Shown in pieces: positions 33,778 through 46,660 of a stretch of 64,000 nt of DNA. Where the stretch lies: the NCBI GenBank assembly GCA_029531795.1, contig JAPEIS010000015.1, positions 1 through 64,000 on the forward strand, written 5' to 3'. Within the stretch, counting starts at the first letter, position 1, and every line of letters starts with the position of its first letter. The position numbers and the translations under genes were made by a program. Source of the stretch: Sclerotinia nivalis. Taxonomy: Eukaryota; Ascomycota; Leotiomycetes; Helotiales; Sclerotiniaceae. The notes under the pieces are model-generated. The model was given only the letters and a program-made list of their open reading frames with translations. It was not told the DNA's origin and searched no databases.

Positions 33778-35084
33778 TTTAATTGTTCTAATTATACCCA
33801 ACAATTAACTTTCTGCCCTCATCTCCTTTCGCACCATTCTTCAACCGCCACCACTACTTTCCCGCCTCTCATTGTCCATATTCTGTTCGACAATCATATG
33901 AATCCAGAGAGTTCTAGGGTTGATCTACCGTTGAGCGAATTGGTCCGAAAGCTACGTTACATATTGACACATCACCGAAACTACGCGGACAATCGTCATT
34001 TTTCTGTACCCAGTTTCGGCAGGGGGAGTTTGATCCGTCATTTCAAACCGCTGGGAAATTGTTTGGAGGGGGCAGCGAATATACTCAATAGATGACGGGG
34101 TGCTTCTACATTAAGGGAAATCGCATTTGATGAACAGAGTCCGGAGTATGAAATCTCTCAATCAATTTTCTGGAGTAGGACTTTGAGGTTTGTGGGAACG
34201 CGGAGGTAGAGAAATGGCATGCCACGCGAAGGCTTTTTTTTTCTATTTACAATCCTCTTTGTTACTTTGATCCCAAGAATCGATTCCCAGCAACTCTACT
34301 TTGATTACCTCTTTTTTCCATATTGCGGGTTAAGATGTTTTTTAGGTAAACCGTGGGGGGGCAGGAATGCAATATACAGATTTTTTTTTTGGTCTTTTGA
34401 CAAATACTATGGTGAAGTAGATGTCTAAGTGGTGAGCTTGAAAGCGTGATCAGGTTCGAGATCTCTTTCGCCTGAGCTGTCAGAGAACACGGCGGCGGGG
34501 AGCGTTGGTGGCGTCGCGCGCCAAGAAGGGGTAGATGTATGTTTCTCGAGTTCGATATCGATATGCAAGAGAAAGACATGACGTTAATAACGAATGATGG
34601 CACTACCCCTTTCTGCAGGAGCTGGCGACTTCCCGTAACCTTTTTGATGTGAATTGATTTGAGTTAACCATATATCTGTGTGAAATGTATGCCCGACAGC
34701 TTATACTTCATCAGTCATGGCATTGGCCATCGACTTTTAAACTTGGGGATAAAGAGGATTGATAGGTCGAGGTACCGATATTAGTGGGGGTGATCGGGCA
34801 AGTGGACAACTCAAGGACCGAGTGAAATGTGAATTGCTAATTGTGCTTATGTAACAATCTCCAATCTCCCCATCTATCAATGACCAGAGCTTATCAAAGT
34901 CGCCATTATCAAAACAATTGGGAGGGCGTACTTATCTAGAAAGGGATATGAATGATAAGGTTATTTCAATTCTCTCTATATCTATCAACACAACTTTTAT
35001 GAACACTTCCCCACCACAATTGTCCTTTGTCCTCTGCCTCATTCAATCTTTTCCTATGAACACAAGAACCTAGGAAGAAAAGAA
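33778..35084. other. Intergenic region, cdc42 3' flank to agmatinase promoter
   Basis: No gene seen. There is a GC-rich patch (CGGCGGGGAGCG... near 34490-34525) and poly-T stretches near 34235 and 34380. A pyrimidine-rich run at 34960-35060 lies just before the next start codon. Confidence 0.5.
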
Positions 35085-35386
35085 ATGAAGCTTCCCATCT
35101 TCAACTGGCTGTCATTACTGGCGACATGTGGGGTTTTCTCACCAATTTTTGTGGTGGGCCATAGCCATCACCATAAAGATGAAATGGCGCAGCAACATTT
35201 GGATGCCGACGGATTGGGACTTGGAGAGGTTGATCGAAGTTTGAACGAGAGAAAAAGGCAAGAATTGGAGAGACTTTGGGGATTTGAGGTTAGTCGACTT
35301 TTATGTTTGGACATTTTGGTTGTTGGCATTGTGGGTAGGAGCAGATAGATGCACAGTTTGTGGAATCATGAGGTAAAGTCGATGAG

Positions 35387-35418
<32 letters not shown>

Positions 35419-37011
35419 GTATTTGGGCCACCTTCTGGCCTTGTGAATTGAGTCTGAAAAATTAGGATGTGATGGATGTGTACATAACCTGTGGTACGTT
35501 AGTAGGACCCGGACTTCCCCAATTATCGTCCGTGAATGGGGTTCTCGCGTGGAGTAAGAGGATGCAAAAGATATATTTCTATAATGGAATCGACGCGATT
35601 GGTGTTTTCTTAACTGAGGATTCCATTTCTTTCGGGAGAAACGGGACATGCGAGTGCATTCATTTCTCATCCATAAATCTTTATTCTATCCGCGCCTAGT
35701 CATCACCATAAAAATTGTGAGACTACCACAGACTGACGAACAAAACCCTGCGTACAGTGGTCATTCTCAGGAATTTCAACATTTGCCCATTTGGAATACA
35801 AGAAATGTCTCACTACTCCCGATGAACTTTTCGATATAGGAATCTTAGGTGTCCCATTCGACACTGCAGTTAGCTATCGACCTGGGGCTAGATTTGGACC
35901 TAAAGCTATTCGAGCAGCGAGTGCTAGACAAACTAGCTTTAGAGGATGTAGGATTTTTAGGCCGTCATTGGCATTGGTGATGCTCCTTTTCGAAAAGCAT
36001 GAAGCTAACCTCACGGTCAGTCAATACACGAGCTGGTATAAATCCATACACATCGTTCGCCCGCATTCTCGATTGTGGGGATATCCCCGTCACTCCCCTG
36101 AGTAACGCTGTTGCATTAGAACAAATGACAGCAGCCTATACCGAACTACTCAACCGAAAGCCCGTTTCCTCATCTCTCACCCACCCAAAGATCATTTCCC
36201 TAGGAGGTGACCATAGTCTCGCTTTAGCAGCACTCCGAGCTCTCCAAAAAGTGTACAATCAACCAATCGCCGTCCTACATTTCGATGCTCATCTCGACAC
36301 CTGGCATCCAGCCAAGTACCCAGATCCATGGGCAAGCGAGCAAGCGCAATTCAATCACGGGAGTATGTTTTGGCTCGCTTCTAATGAGGGTTTGATCATA
36401 AATGGAAGTAGTGTACACGCGGGATTGAGAACGAGATTAAGTGGTAACGATTTCGGGGATTATGAAGATGATGATAGGCAAGGTTTTCTGAGGATCTCGG
36501 CGGATGATATTGATGATCTTAGACCTCAAGGTGTGGTTAAGAAGATTATGGAAAGAATTGGAACTGAGGTTCCGGTTTATCTCAGTATTGACATCGATGT
36601 TCTGGATCCGGGCGTGGCGCCAGGAACAGGCACGCCTGAGCCCGGTGGCTGGACAATGAGGGAGCTGATTAGAATACTGAGGGGAATTGAGGGATTAAAT
36701 GTTGTGGGTGCGGTGAGTATTGTTGATCTTTTCATCCTTCATTTCACATGCTACAATCTCCAGCTCGGTTTCAATGTTTCATTTTTGCGTCCTCTTGACT
36801 TTGAGAGACTTTTTTGTTCACGAGTACTGACTGCAAAATCTTGTAGGATGTGGTGGAGGTTAGTCCGAGTTATGATGGAGCTGGAGAGGAAACGGCACTC
36901 AGTGCGTCACAGGTGGTTTTTGAGATTTTGACGAGTGTTGTTAAGAGGGGTTTAAGCGATATGGGCAAGGTCGCAGAAATCAAGGAAAGCAGGAAGAACG
37001 ATGAGCTGTGA
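35085..37011 (+). CDS. Agmatinase-like ureohydrolase with signal peptide and C-terminal NDEL
   Basis: Exons 35085-35288, 35758-35947, 36021-36712 and 36847-37011 join in phase to 416 residues. Junctions restore the conserved strings [32 protein letters not shown] and [17 protein letters not shown]. The ureohydrolase metal sites are complete: GGDHS, FDAHLD and SIDIDVLDP, followed by GTGTPEPGG. These enzymes use a two-manganese centre to hydrolyse guanidino compounds to urea; agmatine to putrescine is the commonest assignment in this fungal clade, but the substrate is not proven. An N-terminal hydrophobic signal ([20 protein letters not shown]) and a C-terminal NDEL suggest entry into and retrieval to the ER. 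Intron 1 (469 nt) is unusually long and contains a GAT microsatellite. Confidence 0.88.
35387..35418. repeat. GAT/ATG trinucleotide microsatellite in intron 1 of the agmatinase gene
   Basis: About ten consecutive GAT units. On the minus strand it reads as a poly-His open frame, which is an artefact of the repeat. Confidence 0.9.
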
Positions 37012-39525
37012 ACGTAATGCCTCACAAGGTAAGTGAGGAATGAGCGCGGGTTGCGAGGAACAGGCTTCGAGTATCTGAGAGTTTGGAAAGAGATGTACAC
37101 TCGTACTCATCAAAGGAAACACATAGGGTCTGATTGAATATAGAAAGAGGTTGGATTGCTAAATTTGTCTCTACAGGGCACGAGGCAAAAATTGGGCAAT
37201 TTGGCGGATTTAGATTTGACTAATGCAATTTTAAGACTCTACAGCTTTCATGTGCGGGATTCGCCTTCTTCAATTTAACCTTATGATAAAGTGGACTAAT
37301 CCGGACCTTCATAAACAAAAGCTTCTTGTGTTGAAAGTGAAGGAAAGGAAATCTGGTGCTGGCAAGCTTCAAGCGCTCGATTTCCAGCTGCAGTACCAGC
37401 ACATCTAATGCTGGGACGGATAGTTCTGGAACGGGCATGCTAGACCCCAGGATGTGATCACCGAAACGGTAGTGACCGTCTTCCTGAGTACTAGTAAGAC
37501 ATCAGGCAGCCAGCAATGCAGATATGCCAAACGACAATCTGAACTCGAAGCTTACCGAAGGATGCAGAGTCATCAAGGAATTCTTCGATGTCCTCCGCCT
37601 TCTATTTCGTCCGCTGGTCAGATTTTGCGTTCTGAATCTAAGGTGCCATTTCTTCCATTTTACGTCAAAGGGAACTGTGCATCGCATTGAAGGTAATTTT
37701 GATAGATACCATACCCGAGAATCAAGCCGAATTCAACGTCGTGCTGTTTAACATGGCAATTGCGATGATCTCACCAAATGGATATTGTCTCAGAGACTCT
37801 TGGGGTTGGGAAATTCTACGTTAATGTCTTGGAAGTATAGTATCCCCTGAAAGTCTACGGAGATTCGGTGAAATTAGGATGAGGCTCAGTATTTGATGAT
37901 GCAATGGAGGATTGGTGCTATGTATCGAACAGATGAAAAGTTGCGTGCCCTGAATGCTAGGAAGATGCTTATATTATGCTTATTTATTCTAATAATTCTG
38001 TGTCTGGGGCAAATTGCGGCACATGAGATCAAGGTTATGTAAATGGAAAGTCGAAACGAAATACCTGGTGGCATGTTTCCCACGACTGCATATGCATAAG
38101 GCCATCCTCCATGCTACTCCGCATTTGGAGAAGATTTTGGCAATATTTGTGACCAGGGTGTCTGCGGGCCAAATTCAAACCGATATGGGAGATAAGTATC
38201 TCCAGTTCAATAGTCCAAACTAGCGGATTAGATATAACCTTTTAACAATTGAAAGGTTTTAAATACTTGAGTGTAATTCATTATTTCAAATTATTTGACA
38301 TTTCTCTTTGAATTCAATATTCCAGATATTGTAGAAATTTTAATGTCATTTAATATTTCAATAAAATTTAACGATTCAAAGCTTCCTTACGCATAATGGA
38401 GGAATCATGATAGAATGAATTCATCTCGGCCTTTCGCTCTTTGACAATCTTACACCCTTGAGACAATATCATTCACTACGAGTTAGCATTGATCTATTGA
38501 TACATTCAGGTGACCTGCCCCTTACAAATCAATGAATACCCCAGTCGACACGTTTCCACTTCGAGCAGGGGGGTGTAAAACACCAGGCATGTTACTAGGG
38601 AGCCACGCGGGTTAGGGGTTAGCGGGATGTACTTTCATCTCTTCAACTCTAAACTAATGTCATTCCATGATTATTTTCCGAAGGTTCTCGACCTGGCTTC
38701 GTCATAACTTCTGCATGGTGTGAATTAAGCCACAGTAGTATATGGTTGTGACACCAGATGAAAATGTATGTGAATTGTAATAGGATGCCAAAGGATCTCG
38801 CAATCAGTACCTGAAACAAAAAACTGCCGAACACGCTCGAGAGATGGAATCCCGGCGATTTGGAAAGGCTCAGCAGCCAAGAAGGAATGTTACATTAGCC
38901 TATGAAGATGGCATGACAAATGCCAAAAAGGTATTGCGAAAAGTCGCCATTGGGACATTTGGAGTGCAGAGAATATTCACTACAAGATCCTAATCGTGCG
39001 AAAAGGATCTAACGAGGATTCTGGGAGAAGAGAGAAAGCCGGAGGAGAAATTTAGAATTAGGCGTATATGAAATATTTATATCTTGGAGCACCAGGTCAT
39101 TTATTACTCACCTTAAACTTACAAAATTTAGCATTTTTGAGTCAATGCTCCAAAAGCATCAAGATGGAACGGACATCCACGTTCTCAGTGATTGAGTTGA
39201 CAAGGGATCTCTCGCAATGTGACCTAAATCCTCGAATGGGCGACGATGGCAGGGGGAAATGATTACGAAGCGGGGTCAGAACCGCTGTTCCCGGAGGTAA
39301 AATCTATGCGCCGCTCTATTTCTTATCACTTACTACGATCCGAATATAGCCAGCCACAAATGAATTTGAATGATTCGAGTGATAATACTGGTTCAAGTGA
39401 TTTGAATGTTGTACCGGCCGACGACATCCGACGCAAAAATCGAATAATTAGTCACACATCTTTGGATGTTGTACAATTATCTATCGCAGTGACCTCATTC
39501 AACCACATGCAGGAGTATATCCACG
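37012..39525. other. 2.5-kb intergenic region
   Basis: No gene supported. Open frames at 37454-37750 and 38014-38223 have no recognisable domain and lack gene-like context. A markedly AT-rich block at 38225-38400 resembles decayed repeat DNA but shows no terminal repeats. The last 300 bases before 39526 contain a long open frame in another phase (from 39246) that I read as chance. Confidence 0.45.
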
Positions 39526-40812
39526 ATGCCTTCAAGAAGATCGCACATCAAATCACATCACGGTTGCAGCCAATGCAAACTTCGAAGAGTTAAGGTAAAT
39601 TGTCCCTGCACCTCGAAAGGTTGTTAAGGTTGTTAGTTATGTCACGGCTCACAACCTTCTCAATTATCGTGCTAATGCCAACTTTAGTGCGATGAACGCC
39701 AGCCTGTCTGTTCTAGATGTATAGCATACAAAAGAGAATGCACGTATAATTCCGTCATCAGTCAAGCACCCGGTCAACATAGTTTCGAGCTACGACCACC
39801 GCCGATATCCAAAACGCAAAATCACAAACCGGCTCTCATCAAACCATCATCCCGACGCAGTCCACCTCAGAATCAAAATCCCAGTTACAGCATTCAAGCA
39901 CGACTTCCATTTGGCCTCCACAAAGAAGCAGATGCTCTTCTTCATCATTATGTCAATGTCACTGCTAGACCCATGACATCAGCATTCAATCGTCCGGATC
40001 AAAGTAAATGGGAAGGAGCTGTTCGACGCAACGCTTCAACTCATAAATTCGTATACAACGGAATGCTTTCATTCGCTGCATTACATCTAGCTGTTCTTCA
40101 ACCCCAGAATCGCTCGATGCATATAGCCAGAGCATTGAAGTTTCAAAATGCGGGCATGACAGAGTTCAGGCCGGTGTTGGAAAATCTCACAGCTTCGAAT
40201 TGTGAAGCTGCATTGGGCTTTTCAGGCTTGCTGATAAGTTCCATCTATGCGGTTCCAGTAGCGCAAGCCGGACCAAATCGACCTAGCGAGAGATTATTGG
40301 ATTATCTACCTGTCATATTTAGTTTATTTAATGGAACTGTGGCAATATACAGGATAGGTTGGATGAAAAGCCTTGATTCTAATCTTAGCGTACATCTTCG
40401 ACAAAAAATAATGGGAGCCGATGCAACCAACACTCCAGCCGAAGGCGAAGAGTACCTTGAACAATTACAATGTCAAGAAATTGAGAGACTCAAAGACCCA
40501 CATCTCCGAGACTTGTATAACGTTATATCCTATAAAGTTCGGCGAAATTTGAGAAGGACACAGCAATTTCCCGGAAGAGCCTGGCCTGGGACGGCACCAC
40601 CAGCATACATTCGATGCGTAAAAGAAAGGGAGCCGATTGCGTTGGTACTAGTCGCTTATTGGGCGATAGGACAGGATAGAGGGGTGGGGTGTAATTGGTG
40701 GGCGAGGAATTGGGCGAGAGACTTGGTGGAGATGATTGGAGAAGAGTTAGAGGAGGATTCGAGATGGGGGCTGTATATGAGGTGGCCAAGGGAGAAGATG
40801 GGACTGGTTTGA
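39526..40812 (+). CDS. Zn2Cys6 transcription factor, Upc2-like family (fungal_trans_2)
   Basis: Exon 1 39526-39594 (MPSRRSHIKSHHGCSQCKLR), intron 39595-39687 (GTAAAT...CTTTAG) and exon 2 39688-40812 give 397 residues. Splicing completes a canonical cluster C-X2-C-X6-C-X6-C-X2-C-X6-C: CSQCKLRRVK joins CDERQPVCSRC and ends IAYKREC. The remainder resembles the C-terminal domain of sterol-uptake-control-like regulators (LLHHYVNVTAR; FVYNGMLSFAALHLAVL; an acidic and Trp-rich C-terminus). Upc2-type proteins sense sterol or other ligands in some fungi; for this one the ligand and targets are unknown. The intron falls between the second and third zinc cysteines. Confidence 0.85.
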
Positions 40813-42446
40813 AGGAAACGATTGTGGAGTTCACGAGTATATTGGGCTTGATTATGCATAGGAAAAATCAGTGAGTGATTTTGGCTCGACTGGACCAATG
40901 TTTTATTATTTCAATTACACAAAGACATCGGTTTGTGCTCGCATCTACCATTTTCAACCTGCGATTTTACCTTTCACCACCATTGAACTTTCACAGTCCC
41001 TCCGCGCCCTGAAATGACAGGATATATTAATCTATTCCTTTTACCTTCTAGCTTCAGCATCCAACCCCACAGCTACACTTGAAGTACGCTCCTCCTCTCC
41101 ATCTCTTCCCTTTCGGCCATTTGAATGTTGGCTGACTTTGAAAACTTCATGCTGAAACCCTTGATATTTTCGGCACACGGTGCAACTACGGCCCGAATCA
41201 TCCCGATGGAGAAGCTGCCAAGGATGCTGCCATATTCACCGTCGACAGGTGGCTACAGTAAATGCCAGAGTTTAAGAAACATCGATATTTCAAAGATACT
41301 GGAGGGTTCGAGTTGTGCTTAGGAGTTTTGCATAGTTTGGTAGATCAGATCTGATTGTCCGGCGAGGTTACTTGGGTGGGAACAAAGGAGATTGCCGGAA
41401 AGACTTACAATGTGAACTGGGCTTTCACTGGTACTGCGACCTCAGTAATATTGATTTCCTCATGCAGGATGCCTTCAAAAGAAAAAGAAAAAAAAGTCAT
41501 AAAACGTCGGATGAAATTTCTACCGGTATTGTAGCCTTTTCTTGCACTCACACGGCCCGCGGAGGAGGCGCGGAATGTCCTTCGAAGCGGTCACGATGTC
41601 CCCACTCGGAAGGGACAGTTCTTATGTACATTATCGTTCGATGTCGAGACATAGCGTATAGCCAAGAGACAGTTTCAAGTAACTTCACTTGTGGCAGTGG
41701 TGTCTTCGAGTAAGTATCCATTTTTTTGTTCTCTTTGGAAACCGACCTTTGAAGAGGTTCTCGCTGGGCTAAACAAGCATGCCACTCAGCATACATTCAT
41801 CTGCCGCAGTTGGATTTGCCATAAGGTATGCATTTGCGGACGGAAATAGATTTGCTATTATGGCCGCTTTTAAAAAGATTATAGTCCGTCGATTAGCTAA
41901 AAGCTCATGTAAATTGTCATATGCGTCTCAAAAATGCCCTTGGGATTATTCAAGTCAATTCGCAAGATAAACTGCAAGATAAATATTTCGAAGAACGACT
42001 AAAGAAAATGAGAGAAGGTACTCAGTGTCCAAACCCATGAAAGATTGATATAATGGCGGGGACATATACCTCGTCAAAAGACTGTCGTTCCTGTCACTTT
42101 CCACCCGGATTTCATCACACAATTATTGGGACCACAATGATCATTAAACAAGCCAAAAAATGAGCCATTATGAACGGAAACCCTAACCATATCGCTGATA
42201 TTTGTAGAAACTCATCTAATATACAACTCTCGCTATAAAAGAACAGGCAATGCACATAAAATGACAGTGTCTAGTCCATACATTCTGTTGGTCCAATACC
42301 TTGAGTGGAGCCTGAAAAATCCCGTTCATTAATATGTCCAAATCGGTGGCACCGATGAATTCAAATCCTAAACTCCAAACTTTCATTTATCTTCGTTGCA
42401 TGTCGTGAGTACCCCTTCATATTTTACAATCCGATGAATCCAAAAT
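40813..42446. other. 1.6-kb intergenic region with possible gene relic near 41150-41700
   Basis: The plus strand at 41150-41700 has protein-like pieces in changing frames (GTRCNYGPNHPDGEAAKDAA near 41165-41230; EVTWVGTKEIAGKTYNVNW near 41363-41420). I recognise no family. It may be a decayed small gene or chance. Confidence 0.35.
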
Positions 42447-43649
42447 TCATGCCACGGGCAATGGATCCGGTGCATGGTCCATAGTTCCTGTCGATGGCGA
42501 AGTAACTGCGGCTTTTTCGGCCGACAGTTCTTGCTCATTACCTCCATCTTCTGTCGTTCCATTCGGAGTCCCATCTTCTGTCGTTTCATTCGGAGTCCCA
42601 TCTTCTGTCGTTTCATTCGAAGTCCCATCTTCTGTCGTTCCATTCGGAGTCCCATCAATTTGAGCTTGTGGGAACTTCTGGCTTATTTGTTCCTCGTCCT
42701 CATGTGAAATCGTGACAGCCTTAACCTGACTTTCTCTACTAACACTTTCCGCCAAACTTGTCCGCGAATATACGGACGAAGAGGATGAGTTCGCAGCACC
42801 TATTAAAAATCGGAATTTCTTTGCATCTTTCTTGGCTTGTTTCTTTTCCTCTTTTGTATCTCCCGAAACCTCATCATCGGTCAAATCCTTCTCGACTGGA
42901 AGCTCCAAATACACCGAGAAACCTCTGCGCCTGAATCCTTTGTTCCATTGTCTAAGTGCTGATTTCAACGGTGATTCGTATTGAAGGTCTCTTTTGATGA
43001 TCGCAATAATTTTCCCACGTTTCCATCTCCAACTAAAGCTCTTTGACGATGGAAGAGTGTCTAATATTTCTTTGCTGAATTGTGACCATTCATGCTCGGA
43101 AACACCATATTTGTTCAACTTCGGGTTGTACGGAAATCCGGATGATAACACACTTTCTTTCGTAGGTATCATTAAAGTTCGGGTTTGTGGTCGTGGGGCA
43201 TCTGCGAATGAAACCCTTCGAGAATCAGGCCCTTGAGATCTTGACCTCTCGGTTCCGCGGTCAAATGATGTTCGAGGGGTAACATTTGTTGATTGTGTAG
43301 TTCTCCGGGGAGCTATATTCTGAGGTGGAATTGGGGCGGGCACTGGAGATGATGTTGGACGTCGTGTTTGTGATGGTCCTCGTCTTCACAAGGTTAGCAA
43401 CCGATGTGATACGATTGCAGGGAAATAATTCAAAACTTACGATTGGACCGAGGATGATCGCGAATTTGCTGCTGATCTACCTGTTCTTGGTTTTGATTGA
43501 CTATTCTTTCGAATTGGAGCTTTATTGGTCTCCTTTTCGAGCTCCGCAAGCAAGCTTAATGCCCCGGACATGTTGTATGGACGTTTTTGGGGGGGAGGGA
43601 TAACAATCGATGAAGGTTTCGATTGATCGAAAGTGGTCTCTATATTCAA
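42447..43649 (-). CDS. Conserved fungal protein of unknown function with 9-residue repeat
   Basis: Exon 1 43649-43441 and exon 2 43383-42447, separated by a 57-nt intron (GTAAGT...GTGAAG), join in phase to 381 residues. The N-terminal half is basic, Ser/Pro-rich and likely disordered. A compact central block (SGFPYNPKLNKYGVSEHEWS, then WRWKRGK and LRQWNKGFRRRGFSVYLEL, about residues 135-230) looks like a domain found in uncharacterised ascomycete proteins. A Lys-rich stretch follows (EEKKQAKKDAKKFRFLIG). The tail contains four copies of DGTPNGTTE-type nonapeptides. No signal peptide or membrane span. Function unknown. Starting at GTG 43343 would drop exon 1 and is not preferred; a later ATG at MSGALSLL is an alternative start. 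Confidence 0.72.
42544..42655 (-). repeat. 27-bp in-frame coding repeat, four copies
   Basis: CCATCTTCTG recurs at 42544, 42571, 42598 and 42625, every 27 bp, encoding nine residues per unit with Pro/Ser and Gly/Glu variation between copies. Confidence 0.88.
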
Positions 43650-45576
43650 TAACGGTACTGCTAAGGGATAATCGGCTGATTATAAGCCAGAAAGGAGGTT
43701 TATATATATATAAAGTGGCCGGTATATGAAGATTTGGGAGAGACAATTGGGTCAAAATATGGAGAATAAAAAATGATATGATTATGATGATACCGGTGAT
43801 GTCGCTGTGGGGGTACGAGTACAAATGGCAGGACACGACTACTCTTTAATCCAATGCCAAAAACCTTAATTTTTGGATTATTGATGAATCATTGTGTTCG
43901 TGGCCTGGCCTTGCATTATATCCACACATCATAAGCGCTGATAGGTCACATTGGTCATGGTTTGTGGCGTAGCACATGGTAATTCGTAAAGCATAGATCG
44001 TATTCTGTCAGCCCTGCTTAAAGCCAGAAGAAAACTCAATCAGATGGATCAATGTAGGTGGTGTGCACGGTGTGTGAGCGGCTTGGTAAATGATGGAGGA
44101 GTTTTTCTTTTGGGTTTGCTTATTGATCGATCAGAAATGGGATTTATTAATTGTAACGATCGACAATGATAATGATACCCAAATACCTAAAGTTTGGTAT
44201 CATGGCTTACTGTGTTTCGGTTGGAAATGATTTGATTGGATGATATTTTAGATTCAGGGGGAAGATGCTCCTTCATTACATTCATAACCGAGGCCTACTT
44301 TAAGCCCAGGTATCTACTTTCACCGCAATCAACAACAATAATAAGAATTTCATGCCATTCTTGAATCTATACGACACATCACACGACCAAAGAAATTTCA
44401 ATTCTTTTCTCTTAAAACCTCTTCTTTTTAGTATACAAAAACTTCAAAGAGTCATGCCATTATGTGGATTACAAAGATTTCAAAATGCCCCAAATCTGGT
44501 AAAAGATATCCACCATGAAAGTAGCAGTGGCAATGAGTGGAGCCTAATGAACTCCAAAACTTAAAAAGGCGGATATTGTGATGGTCGAGATGTCCGGAAG
44601 TCCTAACGAAGTTGGTTTGCTGACTGAATTGGCGGTACAGGGTCCCTTTGAAGTTCGGGCAGCCACATTCTTTCGGGGTGTTCCTGGACTCCATCTTTCC
44701 GGAAAAGACAGTTCATGGCATCATCATACGAAAAGTATACACCTACATAAGCTTTAACGTTCGACTGGTAGCGAGGCTGGGCCCATGTTTACTCCCGGAT
44801 TTTTCATTTTACCGAGGAGCTTTCATGGTTTGATAGTTTTTTTTTTCCGTATCTTTGTATAATACCACAAATCCGCCCGAGACTCCGTCCGAAATCTTCA
44901 AGTCTTCACGCCCAATGATGACATATAACCTTGGTATTTCACTTGAAATACAGGAGGAATGATATATCGATATGTTGTATAATCTCAAGAGATTCGCGGT
45001 CTTGACATTCGGCTTAACTCCGATCGGACAAATATCATGCCGACTATACCTTGATATTTTTGGTGTGGTGATGATTCAGCATTTTGTGGTTTGAATGTGG
45101 CTAACCAGGCCAGAAATCTCTAGCCACAATAATCTCGCCAATCAATGAGGCTACAGAGGCGGATTGATATTCATCCGACGCGGAAAAGATTGCCAATCTT
45201 TCGAGATTATACGATTGATATGTACATGAAATTTGGTTGAAACAATGTGAGGAATACCCCACACGCGCAAGGTAGATGCAGACGTGGGGTAAGGATAGAA
45301 ATGTTCTGGTTGATGCTCTAGTAGTTCATGCTCAACACAGCCTCCTAATCGACTTAGCCTCGTAATTGAGATACCACATAATGTGATTTGTTAGGTCGCG
45401 GGTCATACGGTCGTGACTCTTATGTGCTTGGACGTTGGCTTGATTGCAAGCTCCTCATTGACAAGCTTTGCAAGAGCAGACCATGAAAGTCATCCACTTA
45501 GGGTAGAGTGATATGAGCAGATGCCCATGTGTTACAAATCAGAACACTATATCCAACATTTTCCTTCATTGACCCA

Positions 45577-46660
45577 TTACGGTACACGGAAATATTTTGC
45601 CCAAGACATTTGCGGGTTTGTTGTTCGCTGTCGAAATCGTCTTCCACCAATTCTTTCTTCACAAGAGCCTTCAACTATTTGACCTGACAGATGGGAGAAT
45701 GGAGTATATCGGCAGACAGCCGCTTTCGCACTGAGACGTGGAAATGTTGTGCTGGACGGCTTAGTGCCAGAGTCGACCTGTGCTGAGTTTTGGAAGACGA
45801 AATATGTCAATGATGAGCCTGTTACAATTCAGATCCACCCTGATCATGATCGAAGGCCTAATCATATTTGCGAGCATCGATCCCCTAATCCCATTGACCA
45901 ACAAGCATTTGAACGATTAACACTTGCTCAAGAGAAAGCAAATAAACTGGCTCGAGAAAAACAAAGCAATTGGTTAAGGTCTAAGCTGAGAACGATGCTT
46001 TAATGGCTGCGGCTAGGCTAGAAAGAACAATACTGTAAAGGCAACCTCGATCAGCGTGTCAGTAGACGTGGTGGCATTATCAAGTCTAGAAGCGATCCTG
46101 GCAGCCGAGGAGATGACCATTTTGGGAAAGTGAATCATCTTCCGCAGAGAGGTGGCTCGGGTGGTGCATATTCTCAGTCATCCAAGCATGAAATTTACTT
46201 CCTAGATCGCAATCCAGTCTCTAACCTTGGACAATTTGAGGGTCCTTCTAATGGTTCACAAGGCGCAAGAACTTAATATGGGGGAACTAAATCTCATACT
46301 GCTACTACTTCTGACGCCGCCGCCGCTCTTTTAAAGTCAAACTTAATCATTGCAAGGTTAATGGACGAGAATGAGAATCCAGGCAGAACATCTAAGCCAT
46401 GCACAACTCGAGAAAACAAATGAACCTCGGTGGCCAACGAGGTCCAAAATGGCGGGGTACGAGCGGCTAGTTACCGGGGAAATGAAGGACCCAGACATCT
46501 TGCAGGTTTCATCGGTGGTAGTGCTGGTCTCGTGGTCAATGGCGAGGTTTCGCTAGTCGTGCAGGAGAAAATCCTAGGCGTGGAAGAAGTACCAGTCGAC
46601 AGGTTGGCTCTGCTGCTATTTCAAACTCAACCTCGAACCTGAGCTTCTCAATTCGCACAG
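45577..46660 (+). pseudogene. Decayed gene with Arg/Gly-rich tail (candidate)
   Basis: A protein-like reading frame is visible from about 45577 (GTRKYFAQDICGFVVRCRNR). It continues past an in-frame TGA at 45680 as WENGVYRQTAAFALRRGNVV and CAEFWKTKYVNDEPVTIQ to TAA at 46003. It then runs in another frame at 46031-46276 (RGGIIKSRSDPGSRGDDHFG) and in RG-rich pieces to about 46660 (RGFASRAGENPRRGRSTSRQ). The disruptions and the loss of a start suggest a pseudogene. I do not recognise the parent family. Confidence 0.4.

Noticed and set aside
35290..35670. Minus-strand open frame with a His-rich run
   Set aside because: The poly-His comes from the GAT microsatellite inside the agmatinase intron.
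39246..39593. 115-codon plus-strand open frame as a separate gene
   Set aside because: It overlaps exon 1 of the regulator in another phase, and only the 39526 frame gives the zinc-cluster cysteines.
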